A program made the translations under genes and the position numbers. Source: Pogonophryne albipinna (lineage: Eukaryota; Chordata; Actinopteri; Perciformes; Artedidraconidae). From it: DNA of 64,000 nt. Position 1 is the stretch's first letter; each line of letters opens with the position of its first letter. The stretch covers positions 24,082,867-24,146,866 of the forward strand of contig CM053243.1 in assembly GCA_028583405.1 (NCBI GenBank), given 5' to 3'. Below are positions 12,101 through 21,496 of this stretch, piece by piece. The notes beneath the pieces were generated by a model. It had not been told where the DNA came from, ran no database searches, and worked only from the letters and a program-made list of their open reading frames with translations.

Positions 12101-15100
12101 AGCGAAGTGGATACCATCCTCTTCATCCGCAAGACCGAGAGAACACACTCGGGGAAGTATGATCTCCAGGTGCAGATTGAAAATGTAGAAGACAAAGCAA
12201 ATATCACACTGCAGGTTGTTGGTAAGCAGGACTGAACACACAGAAAGCTCTCTGTGGGTTTTGTTATTGGGAATACATACAAAATCTGTTGGTGACAGTT
12301 ACTCACAATTCATGATCTCCTCTGTAGATCTCCCAGGGGCCCCGGAGGCTCTGAAGATCACAGATGTCTGGGGCTTCAACGTGGCCCTGGAGTGGAAGCC
12401 CCCGAAGGACAACGGTAACTGTGAAATCACTGGTTACACCATTCAGAAAGCTGACAAGAAGACCATGGTGAGACTCTACACCCTCACTTGCTTGCAGCAA
12501 AGCTTACACGTTTTCACACCCAAATTGGATTTAAAACATACCTGAACCCAATGTAGTTTCCCAATGTAATCTTTTTTGCTAATTTTAAGAGATCAAATTT
12601 GAGTGCTTAGTGATGTTTTTTTTAAACTTGTTTCCCGAAAAAGCACATTTATTTAGTCATGTTAATGATACAGATGATCCGCTATGGTTCTTTTGGGTTT
12701 AAGACATATTGCCAGTTCCCAACCTGACTAAATTAAAAGTAACATGAACATAGTATAACTCCAGTCTAAGGTCAGGTCATAGTTTGTGAAAACCAAGTGC
12801 AAACTAGAAAATGCATTTCCTGCAGAAAATGTGTGCGAATGCTGTAAACTGTGAACATTTGTGGCTGAATTTAGCTGAAAATGCAGAAAAAGCTTAATGT
12901 TTAAAAGAAAAGGTTTTAAAAAAATGTATAAACAACAACATGTATAGCCTTGATGTCCTGAAATAGCTGAATAATGTAATAGTTGAATGGTTTCTGCAGC
13001 TGAAAGTAGGCTGAAGGAGTTAAATATCAGATGTAAGTAGTAGTGAATGAATTTGAATTAAGAAGAGAAAATAAAGTAAAAAGGCTTGGGAAAGCAGCAG
13101 AATATTTTGACTGCAAACTTTTCGACTAAAACCATACGTCATCAATAATGTATAAAATATGTGGAACCTGTTGAAGTCAGTATGAAGTCTCCATCAGACA
13201 GACAATAATAGGCTGAGACAGTCTGTTAAAGTCCAGTGTGTTTGTCAGTGTTTGTTTCTGTGCTGAGCACCTAATCATAACAAATAATCATAACACCTGT
13301 GTGAGCCCAGAGATCAAAGCTTTCAATCTGCCCAGCAACACTATGGTTACCAGCTGCAGCACTGAGTGCCATTAAGAATGCATTGAGGATCATATCTGAC
13401 AATTTTGCTACCTGTTCAAAAACTATGGCTCCTATCAAAAAATTAACAGACCGTGAGCATCAGGGAACCCCAATGAACTGATATATTGTTTTTTGGGGGG
13501 TTGTGTGTGGTAAAAGTGTACTTCTCTCTGTTCTGAAGAAAGATCCGGATTTTTTTTACATAGGAATCAATTGGGACCTAGGTGGACTTGTTGTCTCTTC
13601 ATGCCCTCAAGAGGCATTTTGTTTAATACTTTTTCTTTATTTTTTTTTATCTTTCAACCTAGGAGAGGTTTTCCTACGTTCTTCATGAAAAATTATGTCT
13701 GAGGAGTGTAGGGTTTGGGAATTATGGCAGGTTTAAAAAAAAAATGTAGGGAGAATTTCAAGCACTCCTCCACTCAGTTTTTTTAAGATCAAAGCACTCT
13801 AGACTTAACGAGCTGCTCCATCCACACTAATGTTAAAATCGGAAAAAGGCCTCTCTACCAAGCTCCAAACTAAGTTAAATATCTCAAAAAGTGTAAAAGA
13901 TATCAACAATCTGAAATAGAATTGAATAGCTGAAGGTCTTGTGATCATTTTAAAGTTGGAATGAAGTCTCAAGCTGAAAGTATGTGGAAGGAGAAGCATT
14001 TGGCGTAAGGTGTAGGAAAAGAGGATTTGGAGAGTCGTCCCATTGACTTCCATGTTAAAAAAAGAGTTTAAAAAGCTGAATATTTCAAAAAGTATAAAAT
14101 ATTTAAAAAATGTTGAATGTTTCCAATCGATTCCTGAAAAGGCTGAATAGTTTAATATTGGAATGGTTTCTGTAGCTTAAAGTATGCTGAAGTTATGGAG
14201 AGCCAAATTATTGGCTGAAATAAGAAGGGGCAAAATAAAGATTCGAAGAACTATAGTGGAATGCTGTAAACAGCATTCGCACTAAATATGACTTGCTGAG
14301 GTCTTCTCAGGAGAAAAGCTATTCATGTTTTTGTTCACTGGTCCATTGCTGGCCCTTTAGTTTTACTCGACAACCGCAACCGCTTGGTTGCCATGAAGCC
14401 ACATTTGCAAACCTCCCTTTCCATTGACATGAATGTGTGTGTCTGTACATGTGTGAGGATGAATGCTGCACGGACACAGAGAGATATTTTCGCCGCCCTT
14501 CTGACACATAAACAGTAATCAGCCAATGTTGAGCACACAGTCTTCTCTGTGGGCCAGGAGAGGTGCATTATGGGCCCGTTGGCAACACTTCTAACTGGCA
14601 CCGCCTTGCACCTCGCGCTGCCAGGAACGATGTCGGACAGGAATGTCCTAATCTTATCCTTGCAGCCTTGACCTGGAGCGGATTGTCTGTAGGGTGACGC
14701 GGGGCCTTGTTCTCTGGCCGCTCAGCTGATGGTTCATGTTTCACTGTAGTCATTATTAGATCAAATTAATTTCGCTTGCATGCTTTGGGATGCTGATTAT
14801 CATGTTACCAATAACGATGCACTGTGTACCTGTTAGATGTTTCAATCTACCCATGTCATTTTTTATCTGTGTACCTAAATAGATATATGTTATTTCCTAT
14901 TGACTTCTCCCCACACAGCTCAACATCACTCTTTTTTATCACACTGTATTTAGTTTAAAGTGACTGCAGCACAAGCCAGCCAAATTGTCAAATATCCTCA
15001 GTTATTACATTGTATCTGCATCATCCGTTATTTAATGACACAAATATTGAGAATTTAAAAACTGAATCCTCCTTTTTTTTCACATAAAGGAGTGGTTTAC

Positions 15101-17148
15101 AGTCTACGAGCAATACAGGCGAACCAACTGCGTTGCGTCTGACCTCATCATGGGGAATGAGTACGTCTTCAGAGCCTTTGCTATCAACCAGGTGGGCCTC
15201 AGCCTGGAGCCGTGCAACACGACAGACAGCGCTTACATCCAGAAAACAGGTGCGCTCTGACGGCACATATATTATCAGTACAAAGCAGTTAAATGTAGTT
15301 ATGTTATTTTAAGTTAAAGCACTAACTTTTGTACTGTTTATTGTGAAGATAACAATACCAAATTGTCTGTCTCTCTACTCAGCTATGGAGTACAAGCCAC
15401 CCAGCTACAAGGACCATGACTTCTCGCAGGCTCCCAAGTTCACACATCCGCTGGTGAACCGGTCCATCATCGCAGGATACAGCACCACTCTCAGCTGCTC
15501 CGTCAGAGGCTCACCCAAGGTCGGTCAGCTCATCACAAAATAACCAATGGGTGTATGTTATCAGATTAAATGACAGATCTAATCACACTTATAAACTAGA
15601 ATCATGTCAAATGAAAACAGGGCTGGAAATAGTTGTCCAAGGTTACTTAAACTCAAGGACCACCTAGCAGCTTTGTTTGGACTTTTCAACCACACAGTTG
15701 AGAGCCAAGAAATAATTTGAACTCTTGAAAATGTATCATAAACAAATACAAAGTTATTAAGTAAAAGCGAAGGGAAGTTTACTGAGACCAACAGAAACCA
15801 ATACCTTCACCATCTGACACATAAACAAACACCCCCCCCCCCCTCATTGTTTGGGTTTAGTAGCAAGTAATTAACAATTTATCCTCATTGAAACTGTATC
15901 CACCAGATAAACCCAGCGATTGTGATTGTTACCGTATCATCTGATATTTTAGTTAGTGTAACTTTTTCCTTCCTTAGCCCAAAGTGACCTGGTTCAAAAA
16001 CAAGATGGACATCTCCAATGAAGCCAAGTACAGGATGCTCAGTAGACAAGGTGTTCTGACGCTGGAGATCCGTAAGCCCTGCACGTTCGACGGGGGGGTG
16101 TATATGTGCAGAGCAGTCAATGACAGCGGAGAAGATATAGTGGAGTGTAAACTGGAGGTCCGCTGTAAGTATTCTGCCGGTGATACAGAAACAGAAACGC
16201 ATGTGTCCTTTTTTCATGACCCACTTAAATAATAAATCCTTTTCCCCACACACCTTTTCATCAGAAGATATATTATATCATGCAAGTCCATATAAAATAA
16301 TGTCAGTCTGTTATAAAGAAAACATGTCTTAGTGTAAAAGTAAGAATGTAAGTAAGTAAGATATTAGATATCGGTTGTTCATGAAATCTTCAACCACCAA
16401 TCTTTCGTGACTATCTCATTGGATATTTGTTCAGTTTGTACTAAAAATAGAACTTCTAGAGTATCACCTGAACACTGTCTCCTAATGCCAATTACGTAGT
16501 TCTTTCAGAGATAAATTCTAGGAAAATATTGGGAAATCAGTGACCTGTAAGATGAAATGTTAAAAGAATAGGAATCTACATTATACAACAGTATCTATGG
16601 TAACAACAAACTGTTCAAAATCCCAATATTAGCATTATTGACATGTATTTATGAACACATTTTAAGAATTTAATTAGATCTGAAAAGGATGATCCATCTA
16701 GTCTAAATGAGCTACTCCCACCTTCTTTTAACTCTCACACTTTGATGTGTTGTCTCATCATGCTTACGACCAAACCTCACCCACTGCTGTGCTACTCAAA
16801 GCTTTTTAGGATTTGTCAAATCATCGTGTAAAGACAACTTTCTGATATCAACCTCTTCTTAGCATATCCTATCGAGATACACTTTTGTAAGGTTTAAATG
16901 TACTTGTTTTGATGTAGTATAAAATTTTCAAAGTCTTTAGTGTGTATAATCGATATAGCTCCTTTACATGAAACAGCAGACAAACATGTAGTGACTTTCT
17001 GGTGCACATGGTGATGCATTTTGCTGCTGAAGAGCCAAATATAGCCTATGTACTTTCTTTATAAAACGTATTGAGGCCTCTGTATCTTAAATTATGTTCC
17101 TGGCTTGCAGCTCAAGTTCCTAAAGAGGAAAAGAAGAAAGAGGACTGA
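18..17148 (+). CDS. mybpc3: Cardiac myosin-binding protein C (3' two thirds, M-motif to C10)
   Basis: Thick-filament protein of the sarcomere C-zone; its C-terminal domains bind myosin rod and titin, and its N-terminal part modulates cross-bridges. Exons seen: 18-181, 280-412, 659-783, 873-978, 1878-2044, 3558-3723, 3798-3904, 4006-4035, 4120-4259, 4561-4632, 5824-5983, 6348-6452, 6547-6735, 10548-10682, 11299-11466, 11626-11714, 12026-12221, 12328-12467, 15090-15249, 15383-15519, 15978-16164, 17111-17148. All are flanked by AG/GT. They join with consistent phase to 970 codons plus stop. Domain order is M-motif, Ig C2-C5, FN3 C6-C7, Ig C8, FN3 C9, Ig C10. I call the cardiac paralogue rather than mybpc1/2 from near-identity to human MYBPC3 at [25 protein letters not shown] and ADKKTM, and from the extra C5 loop exon. 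Exons coding for C0, C1 and the start of the M-motif lie before the window. Convergent with lgr4. Confidence 0.96.
280..783 (+). CDS. mybpc3: mybpc3 exons: Ig domain C2
   Basis: Two exons, 280-412 and 659-783, encode immunoglobulin domain C2. It starts [19 protein letters not shown] and ends with [20 protein letters not shown]. The typical I-set residues are present: the WLKNG tryptophan strand and the D-x-A-x-Y-x-C signature. The intron at 413-658 is short and shows nothing else. Both junctions keep phase: AG+G for Arg, then G+AG for Glu. Confidence 0.93.
873..2044 (+). CDS. mybpc3: mybpc3 exons: Ig domain C3
   Basis: Two exons, 873-978 and 1878-2044, encode Ig domain C3 ([15 protein letters not shown] at the start, ESMAEILVQ at the end). 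The codon for the key tryptophan is split by the intron as TG+G. The intron (979-1877) holds no feature that I recognise. In place of the human sequence KWLKDG this fish reads KWEKDG, so the site 3' of the tryptophan has lost or changed one residue relative to the mammal. An alternative acceptor a few bases away would change only this spot. Confidence 0.92.
3558..3904 (+). CDS. mybpc3: mybpc3 exons: Ig domain C4
   Basis: Exons 3558-3723 and 3798-3904 encode Ig domain C4, with landmarks [30 protein letters not shown] and HKLTIDDV. The intron between them is only 74 bp (3724-3797). The 1.5-kb intron before (2045-3557) contains no recognised element apart from a short TG-rich run near 3016-3040. 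Confidence 0.93.
4006..5983 (+). CDS. mybpc3: mybpc3 exons: C4-C5 linker micro-exon and Ig domain C5 with loop exon
   Basis: Four exons: 4006-4035 (30 nt, the linker [10 protein letters not shown]), 4120-4259, 4561-4632 and 5824-5983. The first C5 part reads [15 protein letters not shown] and [13 protein letters not shown], ending at VIWTKGEK. The 72-nt exon at 4561 adds 24 residues rich in Glu, Ser, Gly and Lys. It occupies the position of the cardiac-specific C5 insertion of mammals (28 residues in human). The last exon starts [15 protein letters not shown] and ends with the [16 protein letters not shown] strand. The loop exon is phase 0 on both sides. Confidence 0.88.
6008..6195 (+). mobile_element. 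tRNA-derived SINE in the mybpc3 C5-C6 intron
   Basis: The 5' part (from about 6012) looks like a tRNA with A- and B-box remnants: GGCTGTGGCTCAGTGGATAG, then GTTTGAGTCCCACTGCAG. The 3' part carries the teleost SINE body CGCTTTGGATAAAAGCGTC (6147-6170 region) and a tail of TGTAATG repeats. The acceptor stem is not conserved, so it is a retroposon and not a functional tRNA gene. Confidence 0.75.
6348..6735 (+). CDS. mybpc3: mybpc3 exons: fibronectin III domain C6
   Basis: Exons 6348-6452 and 6547-6735 encode FN3 domain C6. Landmarks are the VQWDPP tryptophan strand, then [19 protein letters not shown], and the [15 protein letters not shown] strand ending in SQPFVPV. The donor after 6735 is phase 1 (GTC G|GTAAGT). 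This is the same phase as the donor of the alternative leader exon ending at 9050, so both can feed the C7 exon. Confidence 0.95.
6850..7090 (+). repeat. Possible 3' fragment of a fish retroposon
   Basis: The stretch starts CCAGAATCAGAATACTTTAT, a motif I associate with interspersed fish LINE/SINE tails, followed by CA-rich DNA. No ORF or target duplication is visible. The rest of the intron, 7091-8495, shows nothing that I can name. Confidence 0.3.
8496..8505 (+). promoter_or_regulatory. Putative internal core promoter: TATA box overlapping a MEF2-type site
   Basis: The ten bases CTATAAATAA fit both a TATA box (TATAAATA, 8497-8504) and the MEF2 consensus YTA(A/T)4TAR. They lie 218 bp before the ATG of the leader exon at 8723. 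A start site 25-30 bp downstream would fall near 8525-8532. An E-box CAGCTG follows at 8536-8541. MEF2 and E-box sites are typical of striated-muscle promoters. This is a motif match only; AT-rich fish introns produce such matches by chance, so confidence is moderate. Confidence 0.45.
8525..8722 (+). other. Predicted 5' UTR of the short mybpc3 isoform, with a possible small intron and a uORF
   Basis: Between the TATA-like box and the ATG lies an untranslated stretch. It contains one short upstream ORF (8611-8640, nine codons plus stop). A good donor, AAG|GTATGT, sits at 8606-8614. CAG acceptors lie at 8692-8700, so an 80-90-bp intron could remove the upstream ATG. Either form leaves the main ATG at 8723 intact. 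Transcript ends are inferred from motif spacing only. Confidence 0.35.
8723..9050 (+). CDS. mybpc3: Alternative first coding exon in mybpc3: Ala/Glu/Pro-rich leader of a predicted MyBP-H-like short isoform
   Basis: An open frame of 109 codons begins with ATG in strong context (A at -3, G at +4), starting [20 protein letters not shown] and ending EIELQPV. I count 24 Glu, 19 Ala and 18 Pro, and no Cys, Arg, Phe, Trp or Tyr. This is a disordered leader like those of MyBP-H and the skeletal MyBP-Cs. The frame is closed upstream by TAG at 8594-8596. The donor GTAGTA after 9050 is phase 1, exactly what the C7 exon at 10548 needs (GTT G+CA). Joined to C7-C10, the product is 525 residues with clean frame. 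It is unlikely to be a cassette exon: the CAG acceptors at 8692-8700 would enter in the wrong phase for the C6 exon. No similarity search was possible. Confidence 0.72.
9051..10547 (+). other. Intron between leader exon and C7; no gene seen
   Basis: AT-rich intron DNA. One good donor-like site (CTGAAG|GTAAGTAC near 10382-10393) exists, but no paired conserved coding stretch is seen, so I do not annotate an exon. Confidence 0.5.
10548..11466 (+). CDS. mybpc3: mybpc3 exons: fibronectin III domain C7
   Basis: Exons 10548-10682 and 11299-11466 encode FN3 domain C7. It starts [20 protein letters not shown], includes the [10 protein letters not shown] strand, and then has [10 protein letters not shown] and [15 protein letters not shown]. 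The first codon (GCA) is completed by a G from either the C6 exon or the alternative leader exon. This is the branching point of the two predicted transcripts. The intron at 10683-11298 is AT-rich with no recognised element. Confidence 0.94.
11626..12221 (+). CDS. mybpc3: mybpc3 exons: Ig domain C8
   Basis: Exons 11626-11714 and 12026-12221 encode Ig domain C8. Landmarks are [20 protein letters not shown], then [37 protein letters not shown] and ANITLQVV. The border between the exons is phase 0 at Gln|Gly-Lys-Pro, as at the corresponding place in the human protein. C8 is part of the C-terminal half that anchors MyBP-C to the thick filament. Confidence 0.94.
12328..15249 (+). CDS. mybpc3: mybpc3 exons: fibronectin III domain C9
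   Basis: Exons 12328-12467 and 15090-15249 encode FN3 domain C9. The first reads [20 protein letters not shown], then [10 protein letters not shown] and ends ADKKTM. The second reads [20 protein letters not shown], then [15 protein letters not shown]. The 2.6-kb intron between them carries an inverted-repeat transposon (12833-14282), listed separately. Confidence 0.94.
12833..14282. mobile_element. Non-autonomous DNA transposon in the C9 intron of mybpc3
   Basis: Terminal inverted repeats read GTGCGAATGCTGTAAAC at the left (12833) and the reverse complement of nearly the same at the right, ending 14282. The right end is itself a small palindrome (ATGCTG.AAA.CAGCAT). Inside, a motif like TGGAATGGTTTCTGYAGCTK is repeated near 12985 and 14158, with a related copy near 13950. 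There is no transposase ORF. The superfamily is not certain because the target duplication is unclear. Confidence 0.6.
15383..17148 (+). CDS. mybpc3: mybpc3 exons: Ig domain C10 and charged C-terminal tail
   Basis: Exons 15383-15519, 15978-16164 and 17111-17148. C10 begins [20 protein letters not shown] and includes [39 protein letters not shown] and the final ECKLEVR. In family terms C10 holds the main light-meromyosin binding site. The last exon adds [12 protein letters not shown] before TGA at 17146-17148. The human protein stops within a few residues after the same LEVR strand, so this Lys/Glu tail is longer. I see no AATAAA nearby in the 3' flank; a weaker AATATA lies near 17456. Confidence 0.92.
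15831..15842 (+). repeat. Poly-C tract
   Basis: A run of twelve C residues in the intron between the two main C10 exons. It is a simple-sequence tract with no evident role. Confidence 0.8.
16165..17110 (+). other. Last intron of mybpc3; nothing recognised
   Basis: About 0.95 kb of AT-rich DNA between the main C10 exon and the small tail exon. I see no repeat, ORF or RNA gene in it. Confidence 0.6.
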
Positions 17149-20100
17149 GCTGCTGACTGAAAGAAGATGGATTTGTCTCCCGCATGTTCTCTGTTTTTCC
17201 CCAACATCACAAAAATCTCTCCTCTTCTGGAATCATCCCGTCATAATTACTGTTGTGATGACTACCACTGGATTACAGAATTATACACTTACTTTTAAGA
17301 AGAATGTATAATGGTGTCCTAGCATAATATAAAATAGCAAGTCAAAGAAGGTGGCAATATTTATCTATTTAATTCAGGATTTGTGATGTTGTTGCTCCAG
17401 TATTTCAGCTTAAATTGATTATAGTGTTTGGAATTGTTTGTGTGCTTACAAAGCTAAATATAAATGCTTAAAAACACAATCGTGAGTTATGTATTTCCTT
17501 GCTATCACATAGGGGCATTATGATACAGTGTTATCAGCAATGGTGAACAAGTGAAGGCCAGTTCCCAGAAAATGCTTTGACGATAGGTGGCTGTGGTATT
17601 CAGGAAATGCAAAAAGCATGCCACTGATAAAAGTACAGAGGAATGGACAAGGGTTGTTGAGGGATTAGTTTTATAGTAACAAAGCCTCTCTAAAGCCAGA
17701 GGTGTGAGGCATGTGCCTAATGTGCACGCCACAGACAGAGGTATGAATGTGAAGGGCTGGAATAGGTCTGATGTCCTTTTACCTCTGAGACATGTGTGAG
17801 TGAAGAGGAACACATGGCGGCGTTCACTGAGCGGGAGCTGCTGAACCATCACTCAACAGTTACTCCTTTGATGCCTTCAATGTAAATATTTCCTGTGCCC
17901 TCTCAACATACAGCTGCGAAGGATCCAGCGAGCCTTTGTACATGTCACCGGGCCACTATTAACATACATGACGAATGCCTTACAGCGCCTACGCTTGCCA
18001 GGTGTTTTGACACTGGGTTTCACCAAAATCCGCAAATTACAAGTGAAAGGGCTTCACGGTTCAAAGCTAAACAGGTCTTGTCAAATTCATTTCTGTTTCT
18101 TTATTCAAACCCAGAGGTCATTTTTCACTCATCACCAAGTCTCAGCTCTGACGCGGGGGAAGGGAGCCGGACAACAGATTGCAGGTGAAAGAAAACTCCA
18201 CTGAAGGAAAACAATAGTCTTTTACATGTTAACATGCCTGGAAAGGTCAGAATATGTCACCCGTAAAATCAGGTCTGCTTGGGCCACTACAACTTAATAA
18301 CGTTTTGACTTATTAGGATTGCATAAGAGTAGCAATAGCACAGACATTAAATACTTTGTTTACAAGTCTTTATGCATAAATCTGCAGAAAAGTGGTGCAA
18401 AAGTACAGAGGAAATACTTATGTTTCACACATTTCTTTTGAATAAATGTAACTACTACTAATTACTATTCACCACTTAATGTCATTCTGCAAACATGCTC
18501 ACAATGTTGCTTATATGCTGATGTTTAGCAGGAATTAGGTTCACCTTAAAGAGACATAAAAGTGGCAAAGCTGCATTAGAGAAAAAGGTATGATATGACC
18601 AAATACGTTTGAAACAAGTTGAAAGTAGAATAATTCAAATATATTATTGGAAAAATACAGTGGTTGCTGCAGTGTTTTAATTTTAACAAAAAGGGGAATG
18701 AAAAGGGTTGTTCTTCCAATTTTATTTATTCACAATTGATATGATTATTTTCCTACTTGAACAGCATCTATGAACTTGGGTAGGTCTTACATGAAAAACT
18801 ACAGATACGATTTTAATTTGAACGGAAAATAAGTGAGATTCATTTTATTATAATCTGTATTATTCTGCAAGTTTGTCTCTATAAAAGATAAAACAAAAAC
18901 AATTCATAGTTTATAGTTTGGTTAAAAAAATAAATCACAGTATACAGTACATGATTCCTCCCAAAATATGCACTTATCTAAATTGATGATGTACAACCAC
19001 CGGTCAACATAAAGCTAAAAATGCAAACAAAAATAAAACCGTTAAAAAAAAGACTTTTCTTTTACAAAGCACTGCGGGTAGCCACTACAGCCGAGGAGGT
19101 AGCTTCCTTAGTTAGCATCCCATTCTTGATTACGCCTTTTCTTTTCAAATAATTTACATAGAAATAAAAAATAAAAAAACAATAACCAACCTACTAAAAA
19201 AAAAAATTGTACATTTTCACCAGATGGGACATCTCAAACAATCAGACATTTTGGTTGGTGCAAGAATTGACACACCCGGTCGAGACAAAAATAAAATAAA
19301 ACTCAGAAGATAAAAATGAAATGGTGCATTATAAGGACACAAGAATGTCTTGTTGGAGGAAACATTTCCCTACATTACCTAAATTCCTGAGCACTCACAT
19401 GACGTGCACTTGTGGAAACACGCTCTGGGTGTATCCAGCTTTAATGTGTACAGTCATGCTCCTGCACACCAAACATCAGTCCATCCCTCGTCACACACAG
19501 CCTCACTCAGGCCAGCTCTTAGGGCCAGAAGATATCTACGGTTATATACTTTACAGTATAATAATGCTCTTTTCATGACATCTACAATAATACCGACTGA
19601 TCTGAACAAACAGTAAGTCTGTATAATGTCACTGGATTGGAAACACACTGGAGGCAGTGAATACGTTTAAAAAATGTCAAAATTATTCTGGCCAAATTGT
19701 TGCCAATCACTTTGCTGTAGAGCTGTGAAATCCAGACTATAGATACGTTTCTTTGATTAGCTGTGGTTGAATAATACTCACCCACAATACACTTTTAATA
19801 ATCCATTTTGTACGTATGGCCACAGCTCACACACGCAGTTGTTGACTCAGCTGCCAGACTTACATCATGTTAGAAGAGTGGGATTACATTCACGTGTTTA
19901 ACTTGGACGGTTTTCATGTGTTTAACTTGTCGCTCCCAAACCAAATTATGTTTAATGAATTGTTTCAAAATCAACCAGAAGTGTATCTTAGCTATCACTC
20001 TACAAACTATGTGAATACAGTTGATTTCAGTTTTAATTTACTGTTTATTGAGTTTTGGTCAACACATTTATTTACAAATATAAATAGAGTGAAATAAAAA

Positions 20101-21496
20101 CAAGTTGACCTTTTGCTATTATGACATTTGGGGGGAATTATTCTCTGTACAGTTACATAAGAAAAAGGATACCACTCTCATACCTGTGTGGATCCAAAGC
20201 CAGTAGCCAGTTAGCTTAGCAAAATCAATGAAAACAGCTGCTGGCTGTAACTTAATATTACGCATTAAGATAATGATAATGACTTTCTCATCTTGTGCTC
20301 GGTAAAAGAGCGAATCAGCACATTTTCTTATTAAATAAACTGTATTTAACAAGGCAATGAGTCAACAATTGTTCTGACAACCAAAGGAAATTTGAAGATC
20401 AGATTAAAGCAGGTCTTATTGAATCATTTCCGTGTTGCTGTATTCAAAAGAAAATGTTTGTTGGGCTTGATGTGTCTCTTGGTCCAATGACAAATATAAA
20501 ATGTGCGTCTGCAACTTAAGAAAAAAAATAAGTTTGATCCAAGTTAAACAGCATGATGATAACAACTCGGAAAATAAGTTCCAGATTTAAAAATAACCGG
20601 AATAATCCTCTGGACTACTGACTTTAATGATCTAAACCTGTATGAATGGACTTGTTTGGGTTTTTGAGGAGTTAAACAAAGAGAAGTGCTGTTGTTTTGG
20701 TGAATGCTTGGGTTACATTCAAAGGCCACCTGAAATCACCTTCACCCTCCTGCTGCTCAAACAATAAATAACACCTTTCACCACCACCAAGCATAGCGGG
20801 CGCTATAACAGTGATTTCTGCTAATTATGACATTCTTAGTCTTGGTAACTTAACTCAAAGACGTGTTCATTATAGACTGGCATTAACTTATACCAGATAA
20901 CGATCACAGGCAGGGCACAAGTTATTGCTGACGTTACATTATCCCCATCTGGCAGGTGAAGCCCACCTGAAAGTTACATTCATTCTGAACTCTAGGATGA
21001 TTATTACATTTGCTACATTTACGTAAAAAAGAAAATCAAAGTATAAAATCAACAGTTGCTGTGGAGAAGCTTTTAAAATTGACAAAATGTGTTACAATTA
21101 AAATTGAAAAAAGCTTATAATTACACGTAGAACAGAGAAATCACAAACATCTTTGACACATACATTGAGACTCACAACATTATGAGATCCAATGGAAAGC
21201 ACGAGGCAGGCACTGGTGGCAAGATTTTCCTTTGGAGATCCTTTGTCGACCAGTTTTTTAACTTGATGTGCTCAGTTCAGCTCACTTAGAAAAAGTCTCC
21301 AAGTTTCCTTTAAATGATTGGTTGCATCTCTGTTTACACAGTAATTAAAAACATAAGTGCTCTCTGAATGGTCTTTTAGCAGGGTAGTTGGCACATTTCA
21401 TTGTTTGATATAAAAATGTTTATATATTGTTGAAGCATCTTAATTCACATGACGGAGAGATCTGTGCACACAGACAAACTGGAGCTCTGCAGTGTG
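17149..21496. other. Tail-to-tail interval: mybpc3 3' UTR, spacer, lgr4 3' UTR
   Basis: The two genes converge here with about 4.3 kb between stop codons. On the minus strand, AATAAA signals that could end the lgr4 message lie at 20044-20049 and, as a doubled AATAAATAAA, at 18721-18730. Neither can be chosen from sequence alone. No conserved ORF is seen on either strand; the short ORFs present have no family resemblance. Confidence 0.5.

Noticed and set aside
17105..17311. 68-codon ORF with a basic start, overlapping the last mybpc3 exon
   Set aside because: It uses another frame; the phase-correct reading ends at TGA 17146-17148.
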